Below, in pieces: positions 41,447 through 50,061 of a DNA stretch of 62,978 bases. Under the pieces are notes generated by a model that was given only the letters and a program-made list of their open reading frames with translations, was not told the DNA's origin and made no database searches. Numbering within the stretch: position 1 is the stretch's first letter; each line of letters starts with the position of its first letter. The DNA comes from Anaerolineales bacterium (GTDB lineage Bacteria; Chloroflexota; Anaerolineae; 4572-78; NAK82). The stretch covers positions 1,950,005-2,012,982 of the forward strand of contig CP070811.1 in assembly GCA_020343875.1 (NCBI GenBank). The letters are read 5' to 3'. The translations under genes were made by a program, and so were the position numbers.

Positions 41447-42385
41447 GTGGCACACAGTATACTCGTCGTAGACAGTGACCATGCTTTTGCCACCATCCTC
41501 AAAGAAGGCCTGGAAACCACTGATGAATATCAGGTGACCCTAGCGCACGCCGGCAGTGATGCCCTGGAGTCAGTCGTAGAACGTAACTTCGACATGGTCA
41601 TCGTGGACATGGGGCTCCCGGATGTCAGGCCGGTCACGCTGGTTAAAGCCATTCGAGAGGCCAAGCCCTCGATGCGCTTGATGCTCATCCCTCTTTTCGG
41701 GCAGCAAGTTCCTGATGAGCTAGTGGATCTAAAGATACAGGGCGTTTTGCCCAAGCCTTTTTTTGTGGGTGATCTGCCCCACATAGTGGGCAAAGGACTG
41801 GGCGCCGAGCCTCTCACGGAACCTGCTTCTGCCTCGCTTCCCGAGTTAAATGCCGCTGCGCCCAATAAGTCCAGCCTGGCAGCTGTCGCAGAAGCGCAGC
41901 CTGCCCCTGCACTCAGCTGGGAGCTTCCGGCGGATGAAGATAGGCCCTTGCCTATTGAACCCCTGTCAGATGAGGTACCAGCAGGCTATTCTGAGGAGGC
42001 TTTGGCCAGACTGCAGGCCAAAGAGGATGGGATTGTGCGCCTTCTGAAGAGTCTCAATCGTGAAGTGCCGGCAGAGTCCATTATGGTGACTTTGGGCCCG
42101 CAACTCATAGCCTTTGCAGGCCTGTTGGGTCGGGAGCAGACGGCCAAACTGGCAGCGCTAGTCGCCGCGACCACTGAGGCCTCTGCCCGATCAGCGGCTT
42201 TCTTGGGGGAACCCGATGGTCGCTTTGAGCAAAGCCTTCATGAAGGGAGTGAATATCGCCTTTATTCCCTAAGCCTGGCTGAAGGACTGGTGCTTTCGCT
42301 GGCGCTCAGCTCTGGCGTTCCCTTGGGCTCGCTGCGGTATCGCGCCCGGCAGACGGCTGAGGAATTGCTAGAGTTGTTGAGCTAG
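41447..42385 (+). CDS. Receiver domain fused to Roadblock/LC7-like domain
   Basis: This 312-aa protein begins at GTG after GAAGGAA. The N-terminal receiver (about 1-115) has LVVDSDH and the phospho-acceptor Asp in MVIVDMGLPD. The usual Thr/Ser-Lys switch lysine is present in LPKPFF. A Pro/Glu-rich linker follows (about 125-195). The C-terminal part (about 200-310) has the alternating helix-strand pattern of Roadblock/LC7 dimerisation domains. Roadblock proteins regulate small Ras-like GTPases (MglA/MglB systems), but no GTPase is adjacent. It directly follows the receptor kinase and has its own promoter, suggesting cross-talk between phosphorelay and GTPase signalling (inference). Confidence 0.72.
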   Translation: MAHSILVVDSDHAFATILKEGLETTDEYQVTLAHAGSDALESVVERNFDMVIVDMGLPDVRPVTLVKAIREAKPSMRLMLIPLFGQQVPDELVDLKIQGVLPKPFFVGDLPHIVGKGLGAEPLTEPASASLPELNAAAPNKSSLAAVAEAQPAPALSWELPADEDRPLPIEPLSDEVPAGYSEEALARLQAKEDGIVRLLKSLNREVPAESIMVTLGPQLIAFAGLLGREQTAKLAALVAATTEASARSAAFLGEPDGRFEQSLHEGSEYRLYSLSLAEGLVLSLALSSGVPLGSLRYRARQTAEELLELLS

Positions 42386-42410
42386 GCAACTGGAGCCACC
42401 CGATAATAAA

Positions 42411-42432
42411 GCACCCCGGCAAGCGCCGGGGT
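42411..42432. terminator. Bidirectional terminator
   Basis: A nine-base stem CACCCCGGC/GCCGGGGTG with an AAGC loop is followed by TTCGTTTGT on the plus strand and CTTTATTAT on the minus strand. It separates the convergent REC-Roadblock and zinc-ribbon genes. Confidence 0.75.
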
Positions 42433-42443
42433 GTTCGTTTGTC

Positions 42444-42737
42444 TCACCACCCGCGAAGCCGGGCGCGGGCATGGGCACAATGGGGACATTCATCTCCTGT
42501 GTAGTCGCGCCCGCATACACCGCATTGAAGTTTCTGCTCGGACGAGTTAGTGTCAATTGGAGCCAGAACCAACACCACTTCCTGGCCTGCATACCGGCTC
42601 AGCCACTCCGACAGATTGCGTTGACCGATGGTGAACTCCCCCGTCTCTTCCAGGGACAGAGGGCCGCGGAGTGTTGTTGCTCCCATGTCCATGGCATTGC
42701 TTGCCAATCGTAACGCGCTTGCTTTTGATAGGGTCAT
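42444..42737 (-). CDS. Small protein with C-terminal zinc ribbon
   Basis: This 97-aa protein has an N-terminal alpha/beta region with a GPLSLEETGEF segment and a VVLVLAPID strand. It ends in CGVC-x9-CPHC (about 72-88), a probable zinc ribbon with basic tail HARARLRGW. No family was recognised. It has a terminator immediately downstream and an extended -10 at 42827, and it is a monocistronic candidate small zinc protein. Confidence 0.55.
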   Translation of the reverse strand: MTLSKASALRLASNAMDMGATTLRGPLSLEETGEFTIGQRNLSEWLSRYAGQEVVLVLAPIDTNSSEQKLQCGVCGRDYTGDECPHCAHARARLRGW

Positions 42738-42826
42738 CCGAAGTGCCTCGTTTCGCTTAGAATCAGGGATCAGAGCTTGGTGATCAAGGGGCAGTTGGGC
42801 TTGATTCCCTGATCCTGTACCCTTTC

Positions 42827-42835
42827 ATTTTACCA
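42827..42835 (-). promoter_or_regulatory. Extended -10 upstream of the zinc-ribbon gene
   Basis: On the minus strand TGGTAAAAT, identical to the -10 region of lexA, lies 90 bases before the start. The intervening leader has an imperfect ATCAGGGA-type inverted repeat. Confidence 0.4.
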
Positions 42836-42923
42836 CGTGTCCGCTACGAAGCCAACTACTTCGGGTCGCATACCGGCCCCTCGTAAATCTCTTCTGGCGA
42901 AAGTCCTCCCGACCTCCAGAAGG

Positions 42924-43748
42924 TCAGCCTGCGCCACGAGGCCAGGCGGCGTATACATCGCTCTTGGCCCAGCCTGATTGGCGGGCCACACGGCGGGCTG
43001 CCTCGGAGCGACTGATGCCCTTGGTCAGCAAATCGGCCAGAGCTGACCGTACTCGATCCTCATCCCAGGGGGCGGGCGCTGGCGCACCTTCCACGACGAT
43101 GGTGAATTCGCCGCGGGGCTGGCGTTCGCGCCATTCAAATAACGCGTCAGCTAGAGTGCCGCGCCAGACTTCCTCGTGGAGCTTAGTCAGCTCACGGCAG
43201 ACCGCGCAGCGCCGTTGGCCACCCAGGCTGTCCACGGCGTCGGCCAGAGCCGCCCGTAGGCGATGGGGGGCTTCAAAGAAGACCAGCGTGGCTTGTACGC
43301 TGGCCACCTCAGCCAAGGCACGCCGACGGTCGGCAGCCGGGCGGGGCAAAAAGCCCAGATACATGAAGCGGTCTGTCGGCAAAGCGCTAAGGGGCAGGGC
43401 AGCTGTCAGCGCCGACGGGCCAGGGATCGAGATCACTGGAGCCCCGCGCTCGACGGCCGCCTGCACCAGCTCGTAGCCTGGGTCGGAGAGAAGGGGCGTA
43501 CCTGCATCGGAGACCAGCGCCACGTCGCCGGCCTCGAGAGTGGCCAATATCTGCTTCAATTGGGCTGGTTTGCTATGTGCGTGGTGACTGATGAGTGGCT
43601 TTTCGATGTTGAAGTGGGCTAGCAACCGGCCAGTGGTGCGGGTGTCTTCGGTGGCAACCAGTTCACATTCACGCAGCACCCGCAATGCGCGCAGGGTGAT
43701 GTCTTCCAGATTTCCAATAGGGGTGGCGACCAGGTACAGGGTGCCCAT
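42924..43748 (-). CDS. rsmI: 16S rRNA (cytidine1402-2'-O)-methyltransferase RsmI
   Basis: This 274-aa tetrapyrrole-methylase-fold enzyme modifies C1402 in the ribosomal P site. It has MGTLYLVATPIGNLEDITLRAL at the N-terminus, EDTRTTGRLL, SDAGTPLLSDPGYELV, VISIPGPSALTAALPLSALPT and FFEAPHRL. Length is typical. AAGGAAG precedes the ATG. It lies 62 bases after selA and is probably in the same transcript. Confidence 0.96.
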   Translation of the reverse strand: MGTLYLVATPIGNLEDITLRALRVLRECELVATEDTRTTGRLLAHFNIEKPLISHHAHSKPAQLKQILATLEAGDVALVSDAGTPLLSDPGYELVQAAVERGAPVISIPGPSALTAALPLSALPTDRFMYLGFLPRPAADRRRALAEVASVQATLVFFEAPHRLRAALADAVDSLGGQRRCAVCRELTKLHEEVWRGTLADALFEWRERQPRGEFTIVVEGAPAPAPWDEDRVRSALADLLTKGISRSEAARRVARQSGWAKSDVYAAWPRGAG

Positions 43749-43810
43749 CCATTCTTCCTTGTGCTGTTCAGCATATCGGCGAGTGCTTGAGACGTCTGCT
43801 TACCTCAGCT

Positions 43811-45235
43811 CTATACTTGCGTTGGCTGTGCCGAGAGTGCGGCTTCCATCGTCTTGATCAACGCCCCATCCTGTTCCGGCAGTACAGTTCGCGGATCGAG
43901 CAGCAGCCGGTTGTCTTCGATGCGGGCCACCAGGGGCGGCGCCTCGACAAGGTCAGGTGCCTGGGCCGGCTCCCGGGTTCCCTGGCGCAGGCGAGCTGCC
44001 AGGGCATCGGGGGAGGGGACCTCAAGAGCAAGCGCCCAGGTAGGTAGCGTTTGCCCTGGCAAACTCCCGCCACCGACAGTGGACTCAGCGGGGACCACAT
44101 CCATTGGCACACCCGTACCCTTGAGGGCACGCTGCCATTTGCGGGCCCGCCGGGCCAGGGTCTCCAAGGGGGTAGTGATCATGCGCCAGACGGGAATCTC
44201 TTCGGCCGCTTTGCCTTCCAGGTAAGCCAGCAGCGTGGCCTGCAGGCCAGCCAGGGTTGTCTTGTCGACGCGCAGGGCACGCGCCAGCGGGTGGCGGCGT
44301 AATTTGTGGATGAGGTCTGCCTTGCCCAAGATGAGCCCAGCTTGCGGCCCGCCCAGCAGCTTGTCACCGCTGGCGGTGACAATGGACGCCCCGGCGCTAA
44401 TGCTTTCCTGGATCGTTGGCTCGTGAGCCAAGCCGTAGGGTTCCGTGTCCAGCAAAGTACCGCTGCCCAGGTCGTCCATAACCGGGATGGCGTACTCATC
44501 TCCCAAGATCACCAGCTCAGCCAGCGCTGGCTCGTGCACGAAGCCAGTGAGCTGGAAGTTGCTGTGGTGCACCCGCAGGATGATAGCCGTATGCATGGGG
44601 TGCAAGGCCTCCGCGTAGTCGTGGACGTAAGTGCGATTGGTAGTGCCCACTTCAACCAGCTCTGCCCCACTCTGGCGCATTACATCAGGGATGCGGAAGC
44701 CACCTCCGATTTCCACTAATTGGCTCCGGCTGATGAGCACCTGACGCTCGCTGGCAAGTGCAGTTAGCGTCAACAATACGGCCGAGGCATTATTATTGAC
44801 CACCAGGGCGTCTTCGGCGCCGGTCAGCCGGCACAGCAAGTCAGAGGCGTGAATATAGCGTGAACCGCGCGCCCCAGCCAGGATATCGTATTCCAGGTTG
44901 CTGTATCCTACCGAAACCTGGGCCATTGCCCGCCGCGCGCGCTCCGAGAGAGGGGCGCGCCCCAGATTGGTATGGATGATGACTCCGGTGGCATTGATCA
45001 TGGGATACAAACTGGGCCGCGCGTCGACCATCAATCTGCGGCCAGTCTCGGCGATGAGAGCCTCAGCCCCTTGGGCAGGCTGGCCGCTCAAAACGGCTTG
45101 GCGTGCGTCATCTAGGACGGCTCGCAGCGCGTCAAGGGTGAGGCCGCGCCCGTGCTGTTCCACCAGACGGGCAATGTCTTCCGTCTGGAGAAGTCTATCA
45201 ACGCTAGGAAGCTTGCGAAGTTCTGATTGTCTCAT
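43811..45235 (-). CDS. selA: L-seryl-tRNA(Sec) selenium transferase
   Basis: This 474-aa PLP enzyme converts Ser-tRNA(Sec) to selenocysteinyl-tRNA with selenophosphate. The N-terminal helical domain carries the KLPSVDRLL motif. The large domain has the NATGVIIHTNLGRAPL motif (80-96), NNNASAVLL, and the PLP-bound Lys292 in TASGDKLLGGPQAG. Length and motifs match functional bacterial SelA. selB, selD and tRNA(Sec) are not in the window. It implies that UGA can be decoded as selenocysteine in this organism, which matters for the in-frame TGA in arsC. It follows a small membrane-protein gene by 24 bases. Confidence 0.95.
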   Translation of the reverse strand: MRQSELRKLPSVDRLLQTEDIARLVEQHGRGLTLDALRAVLDDARQAVLSGQPAQGAEALIAETGRRLMVDARPSLYPMINATGVIIHTNLGRAPLSERARRAMAQVSVGYSNLEYDILAGARGSRYIHASDLLCRLTGAEDALVVNNNASAVLLTLTALASERQVLISRSQLVEIGGGFRIPDVMRQSGAELVEVGTTNRTYVHDYAEALHPMHTAIILRVHHSNFQLTGFVHEPALAELVILGDEYAIPVMDDLGSGTLLDTEPYGLAHEPTIQESISAGASIVTASGDKLLGGPQAGLILGKADLIHKLRRHPLARALRVDKTTLAGLQATLLAYLEGKAAEEIPVWRMITTPLETLARRARKWQRALKGTGVPMDVVPAESTVGGGSLPGQTLPTWALALEVPSPDALAARLRQGTREPAQAPDLVEAPPLVARIEDNRLLLDPRTVLPEQDGALIKTMEAALSAQPTQV

Positions 45236-45259
45236 GGCTGAGAAACCTGCTGTCGTCTC

Positions 45260-45700
45260 CTAAGCGTGGTCTCGCGTCAGGAAAAATGCTTCCATGAGGG
45301 CAAACACACCGATGATGACGGCGGCGATGGTCCAGTTGAGAACACGTTCCTTCTGCAGCCAGCCGAACAGAGCGCTGAGAAGGCTTACCCATGTCCCCTG
45401 GCGTAGCAGGCGACGTGGATCTTGCGTCTGCCAGTCGGGCTGGCCAAAGCGATAGTTTAGGTAAGCTGCCACCGGGATCGTCAGCCCGCCAAAGGTTATG
45501 GCCAGTAGGCCCAAGAATACTAATTCGAGCATATTTCCTTGGAGACTATGCTTGAGCGTTTCGTCGGTTATGCCCAGCAAGTCCAGGAACGCCAACTCCA
45601 TCGCCGGGTCAGGCCAGACGCGAGTCATAATCAGCCATAAGCCAACCCCTCCCAGCCCGGCTACCAGCAAGCCAATGGCGGCCCACCAGCGGAGACGCAC
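45260..45700 (-). CDS. Small multi-pass membrane protein upstream of selA
   Basis: This 146-aa hypothetical protein has three to four hydrophobic helices (RWWAAIGLLVAGLGGVGLWLIM, LVFLGLLAITFGGLTIPVAAYL, WTIAAVIIGVFALMEAFF). GTG is taken as start because AGGAG lies nine bases upstream; an ATG 17 codons earlier is possible. It is the first gene before selA and rsmI. No family was recognised. Confidence 0.55.
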   Translation of the reverse strand: MRLRWWAAIGLLVAGLGGVGLWLIMTRVWPDPAMELAFLDLLGITDETLKHSLQGNMLELVFLGLLAITFGGLTIPVAAYLNYRFGQPDWQTQDPRRLLRQGTWVSLLSALFGWLQKERVLNWTIAAVIIGVFALMEAFFLTRDHA

Positions 45701-45791
45701 CAGTACACTCTCCTGAACTCTATGCAGGACGCAATGCGAGGTGCACATCATGCATGCGCAATGCGTAATTCTTGTTCAATATCTCGGCGCA

Positions 45792-45797
45792 ATTATA
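45792..45797 (-). promoter_or_regulatory. -10 for the membrane protein-selA transcript
   Basis: On the minus strand a perfect TATAAT (preceded by TTTGCGG) points towards the membrane-protein and selA genes. It is divergent with the ABC-F promoter 40 bases away. There is no clear -35. Confidence 0.45.
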
Positions 45798-45831
45798 CCG
45801 CAAACTATTCTTTCCTGCCAGACCCTATTTA

Positions 45832-45840
45832 TGGTATAAT
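45832..45840 (+). promoter_or_regulatory. Extended -10 of the ABC-F gene
   Basis: TGGTATAAT lies 45 bases ahead of the GTG start, a perfect -10 with TGn extension. Confidence 0.6.
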
Positions 45841-45885
45841 CGCAAGGTACATTTCTGATGGCTTTTGACGGGTGGTAGATAGGCA

Positions 45886-47823
45886 GTGTCCATCTTAACG
45901 GCTACCGGGCTGAGCAAACATTTTGGCGCACAAGATATCTTCGAGGATGTGAGCCTGCAAATCGCTCATGGCGAACGGACGGCGTTGGTAGGCCCAAACG
46001 GGGCGGGCAAAACTACGTTGCTGCAGATCCTGGCTGGCCTCGAAACAGAGTCGAGCGGTCAGATACATTGTGCCAAGGGGTTGCGGATTGGCTATTTGCC
46101 CCAGGAGGCCACCCTGGTTAGCAGTGGTGAGACACTGTGGGAACTGGGGCAGAGCGCCTTTGCACACCTTCAGCTGCAGGCGGCAGAACTGCGTCGACTG
46201 GAGGGGGCCATGGCTGCTGCCCTTGATCCGGCCGAACGTGACCAATTGCTTGCCCGCTATGGCCAGGCCCAGGATGCCTTTGAGCTGGCTGGTGGGTATA
46301 CCTATGAACATCGTATGCGGCAGGTGCTCAGTGGGCTGGGCTTTGCTGAGGAGGACTACCAGCGCCCGCTAACTCAATTCAGCGGCGGGCAGCAGACCCG
46401 CGCCCGCCTGGCCAATTTGTTGCTGGATGCCCCTGATTTGCTCCTCTTGGACGAACCAACCAACCATCTGGACCTGGATGCAGTCGAGTGGTTGGAAAAT
46501 TATCTTCAGGCCTGGAATGGGGCAATCGTCGTCACGGCTCACGATCGTTATTTCTTGGACAAAGTCGCTAGCAAGGTATGGGACCTGAGTCACGGGCAAT
46601 TGCAGGTCTACCGAGGGAACTACACTGCCTACTTGCAGCAACGCACCGCGCGCCGCGAGCGTCAGGAGCGTGAATTCAGACGACAGCAAGCCTTCGTCGC
46701 CAAGGAAGTGGACTTCATCCGCCGTAACATCGCGGGACAGCGGACCAAGGAGGCACAGGGCCGGCGCAAACGGTTGGAGCAGCTGGATCAAGTTGAGCGC
46801 GTCCGGGAAGAAAAGCGGCTCAATCTGGATCTGTTGCAGACCGACTTGCGCTCTGGTGACCTGGTGCTGGCTACCTACGATCTGTACGTGGGATACGAGC
46901 CTAGTGCGCCTCTCTTCATTTGCCCTGACCTGGAGATCCGCCGTGGAGACCGAGTGGCGCTGATTGGACCCAACGGTGCCGGCAAGACTACCTTCGTCAA
47001 GACTATCCTGAAAGAGGTCAAACCGTTGGCAGGACGTGTGCGGCTGGGGTCGGCTGTGGAAATTGGCTACCTGGCCCAAGCGCATGCGGGCCTGAATCTC
47101 AACCAGTCAGTGCTTGACGAGGTGCTCTCGGCTTCCAGGGGGACGCACGCAGGTCAAGATTTGCTTGTCGGCCAGGCACGTAACATCCTGGGACGCTTCC
47201 TCTTCTCTGGTGATGATGTCTTCAAACCAGTCGGTGCGTTGAGCGGCGGAGAGCGAGCACGTGTGGCGCTGGCTAAACTCGCTCTGCGAGGGGCCAACTT
47301 CCTGGTGTTGGACGAGCCGACCAATCACCTCGATATTCCGTCGCAGGAGATTTTGCAGGCGGTTTTGGGCGACTTCCCCGGCACTATCCTGTTGGTATCC
47401 CACGATCGCTATTTCATTGACGCGCTGGCCACCCAGGTGTGGGCATTGGAAGACGAAACCCTACACCTTAGTAAGGCTGAGGCACCGATCAGCGCCTATA
47501 ACGCCTACCTGGCAGACCGGCAGGCGCGCCAGTTGGCAGACTCTGCCGAGGCCGACACGCGCTCCGAGGAGCGTGCGGCTGACCGCGCGTCTCGTCGTGA
47601 CAGGCCTAAACGGGAGCAAGTCCGTAACCAACGAGCGCTGGCGGAACTGGAAGCAGCCATCGAAAGCGCCGAGAGCCGCCTGGCTGAGCTGTCGGCCGCC
47701 TTGGAAGCAGCCAGCCATGCCCAGGCGGTTGAACAATTGCATTCCCTAGGCCGGGATTACCGGGCAACTGAAGAAGATCTGGCGCGATTGTTGGATCGGT
47801 GGACAGCAATGGAGACGATATAA
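45886..47823 (+). CDS. ABC-F family ATPase (Uup/EttA-like)
   Basis: This 645-aa soluble protein has two ABC cassettes and no membrane domain. Cassette 1 has VGPNGAGKTTLL, SGGQQTRARLA and LLLDEPTNHLD. A basic P-site tRNA interaction linker (about 245-320) follows. Cassette 2 has IGPNGAGKTTFV, LSGGERARVALA and FLVLDEPTNHLD. A C-terminal coiled-coil with Arg/Glu-rich helices (about 560-645) matches the Uup-type DNA- or ribosome-binding tail. Such factors rescue or protect ribosomes. It starts at GTG after GGGTGGTAG. It is followed after two bases by the coaE-type gene. Confidence 0.92.
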   Translation: MSILTATGLSKHFGAQDIFEDVSLQIAHGERTALVGPNGAGKTTLLQILAGLETESSGQIHCAKGLRIGYLPQEATLVSSGETLWELGQSAFAHLQLQAAELRRLEGAMAAALDPAERDQLLARYGQAQDAFELAGGYTYEHRMRQVLSGLGFAEEDYQRPLTQFSGGQQTRARLANLLLDAPDLLLLDEPTNHLDLDAVEWLENYLQAWNGAIVVTAHDRYFLDKVASKVWDLSHGQLQVYRGNYTAYLQQRTARRERQEREFRRQQAFVAKEVDFIRRNIAGQRTKEAQGRRKRLEQLDQVERVREEKRLNLDLLQTDLRSGDLVLATYDLYVGYEPSAPLFICPDLEIRRGDRVALIGPNGAGKTTFVKTILKEVKPLAGRVRLGSAVEIGYLAQAHAGLNLNQSVLDEVLSASRGTHAGQDLLVGQARNILGRFLFSGDDVFKPVGALSGGERARVALAKLALRGANFLVLDEPTNHLDIPSQEILQAVLGDFPGTILLVSHDRYFIDALATQVWALEDETLHLSKAEAPISAYNAYLADRQARQLADSAEADTRSEERAADRASRRDRPKREQVRNQRALAELEAAIESAESRLAELSAALEAASHAQAVEQLHSLGRDYRATEEDLARLLDRWTAMETI

Positions 47824-47825
47824 CC

Positions 47826-48989
47826 ATGGCCGATAAGTATATCATCGGGGTGACTGGCAATATTGCTACCGGCAAAAGCCTGGTGTTGCGGATGCTGAAG
47901 GAATTGGGCGCCGAAACCTTGGATGCCGATAACCTGGTTCACGTCTTAATGCGTCGAGGAAGCCCTCTTTACGATAAAATTGTGGCCGAATTCGGTCGCT
48001 ATATTCTCGACGAGGATTTTGAGATTGACCGGGGCAGGTTGGGCAACATTGTCTTTAGTGACTCCCAAGCGCTGGCACACCTGGAAAGCATTACTCACCC
48101 GCCGGTCAAGCGAGAGATCAAAAGGTGGATCGCAGGCACCAAGGCAAGCGTGGTAGCTGTCGAGGCGATCAAGCTCATCGAATCGGGTATGGCCGACGAT
48201 TGTAATGCCGTGTGGGTTGTCAGTGCATCGGAAGATGTCCAGCTTGAACGACTAATGACCAAACGCAAGACGGCCGGCCCGCAAGCCATGCTTCGCATCG
48301 GGGCACAGCCGCCTCAGGAAGAAAAGATCGCCCGTGCTGACGTGGTCATTAACAACGACGGCGATGTGTTGCTCACATGGAAGATAGTGCAGCGCCATTT
48401 TGCCGCCATCCCGCGCGCGGTTGTGCCTCCGCCCGAGCCAGCTGCGCCTGTCCCCAAGCCTGTTCCTCCGGGTCAGCCAGTGCCGCCGGAGACCCTTGAG
48501 AGGCTCCAGGTGCGGAGGGCAAAACGAAGTGATCTGGGCGCGATGTCAACGTTGATGGGCCAGGCCACTAATGGGAAAATTGTGCCCAACGAGGTAGAAA
48601 TGATGGAGAATCTCTTCTCCAAAGGCTACTTTGTGGCCCAAGCGGACGAGCAGCTACTGGGCATGGTCGGCCTGCGTACGGAGAATCTCATTGCTGGCAT
48701 CGATGATTTCCTGGTTCGCTCCAGCGACTTATGGCCTACGGTGGGCAAAGAGCTGCTGAAAGGGGTTGAGAAGGAAGCGGGCGAACTCTCGTGTGAGGTA
48801 GCTTTGCTCTTTAGCTTACCCGAAGCGGGGCCGGTTTCTATGGCCTTCTTCGAGAAGAGTGGTTATAAGAAGAAGTCACCTGAAGAACTCATCAAGATGT
48901 GGCGCGAAGCCGCCGAGGATTTCCACACCAAGGGAAGTGTGCTGATGGTGAAACAACTTCTTGAGCGTCGGATTATGACGCCGATTTAG
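47826..48989 (+). CDS. coaE: Dephospho-CoA kinase fused to a GNAT-like domain
   Basis: This 387-aa protein has an N-terminal CoaE domain (about 1-200): P-loop GVTGNIATGKSLVLRML, LDADNLVH, ITHPPVKREI and a lid with ERLMTKRKT. A proline-rich hinge (about 203-225) follows. The C-terminal acyltransferase-like domain (about 232-387) has LQVRRAKRSDLGAMSTLM, GMVGLRTENL, GKELLKGVEKEAGEL and FFEKSGYKKKS, typical of GNAT beta-strand and alpha4 elements. The canonical CoA-pyrophosphate loop is weak. CoaE makes coenzyme A, so a kinase tethered to an acyl-CoA user or CoA sensor is a suggestive fusion. The ATG is two bases after the ABC-F stop. Confidence 0.85.
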   Translation: MADKYIIGVTGNIATGKSLVLRMLKELGAETLDADNLVHVLMRRGSPLYDKIVAEFGRYILDEDFEIDRGRLGNIVFSDSQALAHLESITHPPVKREIKRWIAGTKASVVAVEAIKLIESGMADDCNAVWVVSASEDVQLERLMTKRKTAGPQAMLRIGAQPPQEEKIARADVVINNDGDVLLTWKIVQRHFAAIPRAVVPPPEPAAPVPKPVPPGQPVPPETLERLQVRRAKRSDLGAMSTLMGQATNGKIVPNEVEMMENLFSKGYFVAQADEQLLGMVGLRTENLIAGIDDFLVRSSDLWPTVGKELLKGVEKEAGELSCEVALLFSLPEAGPVSMAFFEKSGYKKKSPEELIKMWREAAEDFHTKGSVLMVKQLLERRIMTPI

Positions 48990-49070
48990 CGGATGATCCG
49001 TAGTCAATAGGAGAGGCCCGATAATTGATATGCCGCTTCAACTATGAGGGCCACAAACCAGAGGAGGACA

Positions 49071-49337
49071 ATGGCAACGATTCGCAACTTTGCGCGAAAC
49101 CACCCCCAAATCACTGCCTGGGTCGCGCTGGCGATTGGTATGGTGATCATCTTGGTCTGGTCGGCCAGGGATGTGGGATTTACTGCTAAACAATGGGCAG
49201 CGCTGATCGTGACCACCATCTTGCTGGCCGGCGCCTGCGTGTGGATCATTGGCTGGGGAGAGGACGAGGAGGCCGAAGCTGGCGAGCTCGAGGGGAGCCA
49301 GGAAGCCAAGATCAGCGAGACTGAGGGGACAGATTAG
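49071..49337 (+). CDS. Small two-TM membrane protein
   Basis: This 88-aa protein has a basic N-terminus, two hydrophobic helices (ITAWVALAIGMVIILVW and WAALIVTTILLAGACVWIIGW) and an acidic C-terminal tail (EDEEAEAGELEG). GAGGAGG sits five bases before the chosen ATG; an ATG nine codons earlier is unlikely. No family was recognised. It is convergent with the adjacent lipoprotein gene. Confidence 0.5.
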   Translation: MATIRNFARNHPQITAWVALAIGMVIILVWSARDVGFTAKQWAALIVTTILLAGACVWIIGWGEDEEAEAGELEGSQEAKISETEGTD

Positions 49338-49338
49338 G

Positions 49339-50034
49339 TCAATTGGAAGCGTGGGGCTGCACCACCTGCGAGCCTGGCGGGCAGGGAACCGGGGCCATCA
49401 GCGCCAGGTCTAGTCCCTGCGCCTCAAAATAGAAGCGGCCACTGGGCTCCAACGTCACCCGGTTGCCGGGAGGGCGGTCGAGATTCCATACCAGGCGTGC
49501 CCGCTGAAAGTCCTGGACCAGCTTCCCACCCCTGACCAGGGGCTCAGCGATGGGAAAGCCAAACCGGTTGAGACCACCGTATTCTTCAAAATAGGTCAAA
49601 AAATCGCCGCTCAAGGCGTGGCCTGCCTGCGGGAAGTAGCGACTGTTCCGGTCGGAGGCAGGCGGTACCCGCGCCGGACTGAGCGGCGGTTGGCGTCTTC
49701 CTAGTCTCTCGCCCAGCAAGCTTAGTTTGACCACCGGGCGCCCGGGGTTGTCGGGGTGATCCTCTAGCCGGGCGTATTCAAAATACTGTACCTGTCGCCC
49801 CTCTTGCATGAAAGGCTCGGTGATCGGATATCCCAGTGATTGGACACCTCCCATGGCCTCGAAATATCGCCAGAAGTTGCCACCGACAGTGTGGCCCGTG
49901 GCCATAAAACAACGGGAAGGCGTTGGCGAACCAGCCGGTAGGTACTCAGCCGGGTAGGCCAAGCCGCAGCCGGACAAGGTCATGGCCAGTAGGATCGTTA
50001 TGCTGGCTGTCCAATAGCGCTGGTAGCTTTTCAT
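49339..50034 (-). CDS. Lipoprotein with two LGFP-like repeats
   Basis: This 231-aa exported lipoprotein has a signal with a basic start, hydrophobic core and lipobox LSGC (Cys at about 23). The mature part contains two similar units, FWRYFEAMGGVQSLGYPITEP ... VQYFEYARL and FLTYFEEYGGLNRFGFPIAEP ... VQDFQRARLV, followed by a short C-terminal domain. The LGYP/FGFP motif resembles LGFP repeats and the outer domain of the kinase at 39499-41367. Lgt in this window can lipidate it. It is a likely envelope-anchored ligand or structural protein; no enzymatic motif is seen. Confidence 0.7.
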   Translation of the reverse strand: MKSYQRYWTASITILLAMTLSGCGLAYPAEYLPAGSPTPSRCFMATGHTVGGNFWRYFEAMGGVQSLGYPITEPFMQEGRQVQYFEYARLEDHPDNPGRPVVKLSLLGERLGRRQPPLSPARVPPASDRNSRYFPQAGHALSGDFLTYFEEYGGLNRFGFPIAEPLVRGGKLVQDFQRARLVWNLDRPPGNRVTLEPSGRFYFEAQGLDLALMAPVPCPPGSQVVQPHASN

Positions 50035-50061
50035 CGTAGATGTGCTCTTAGGGTGGAGTGC

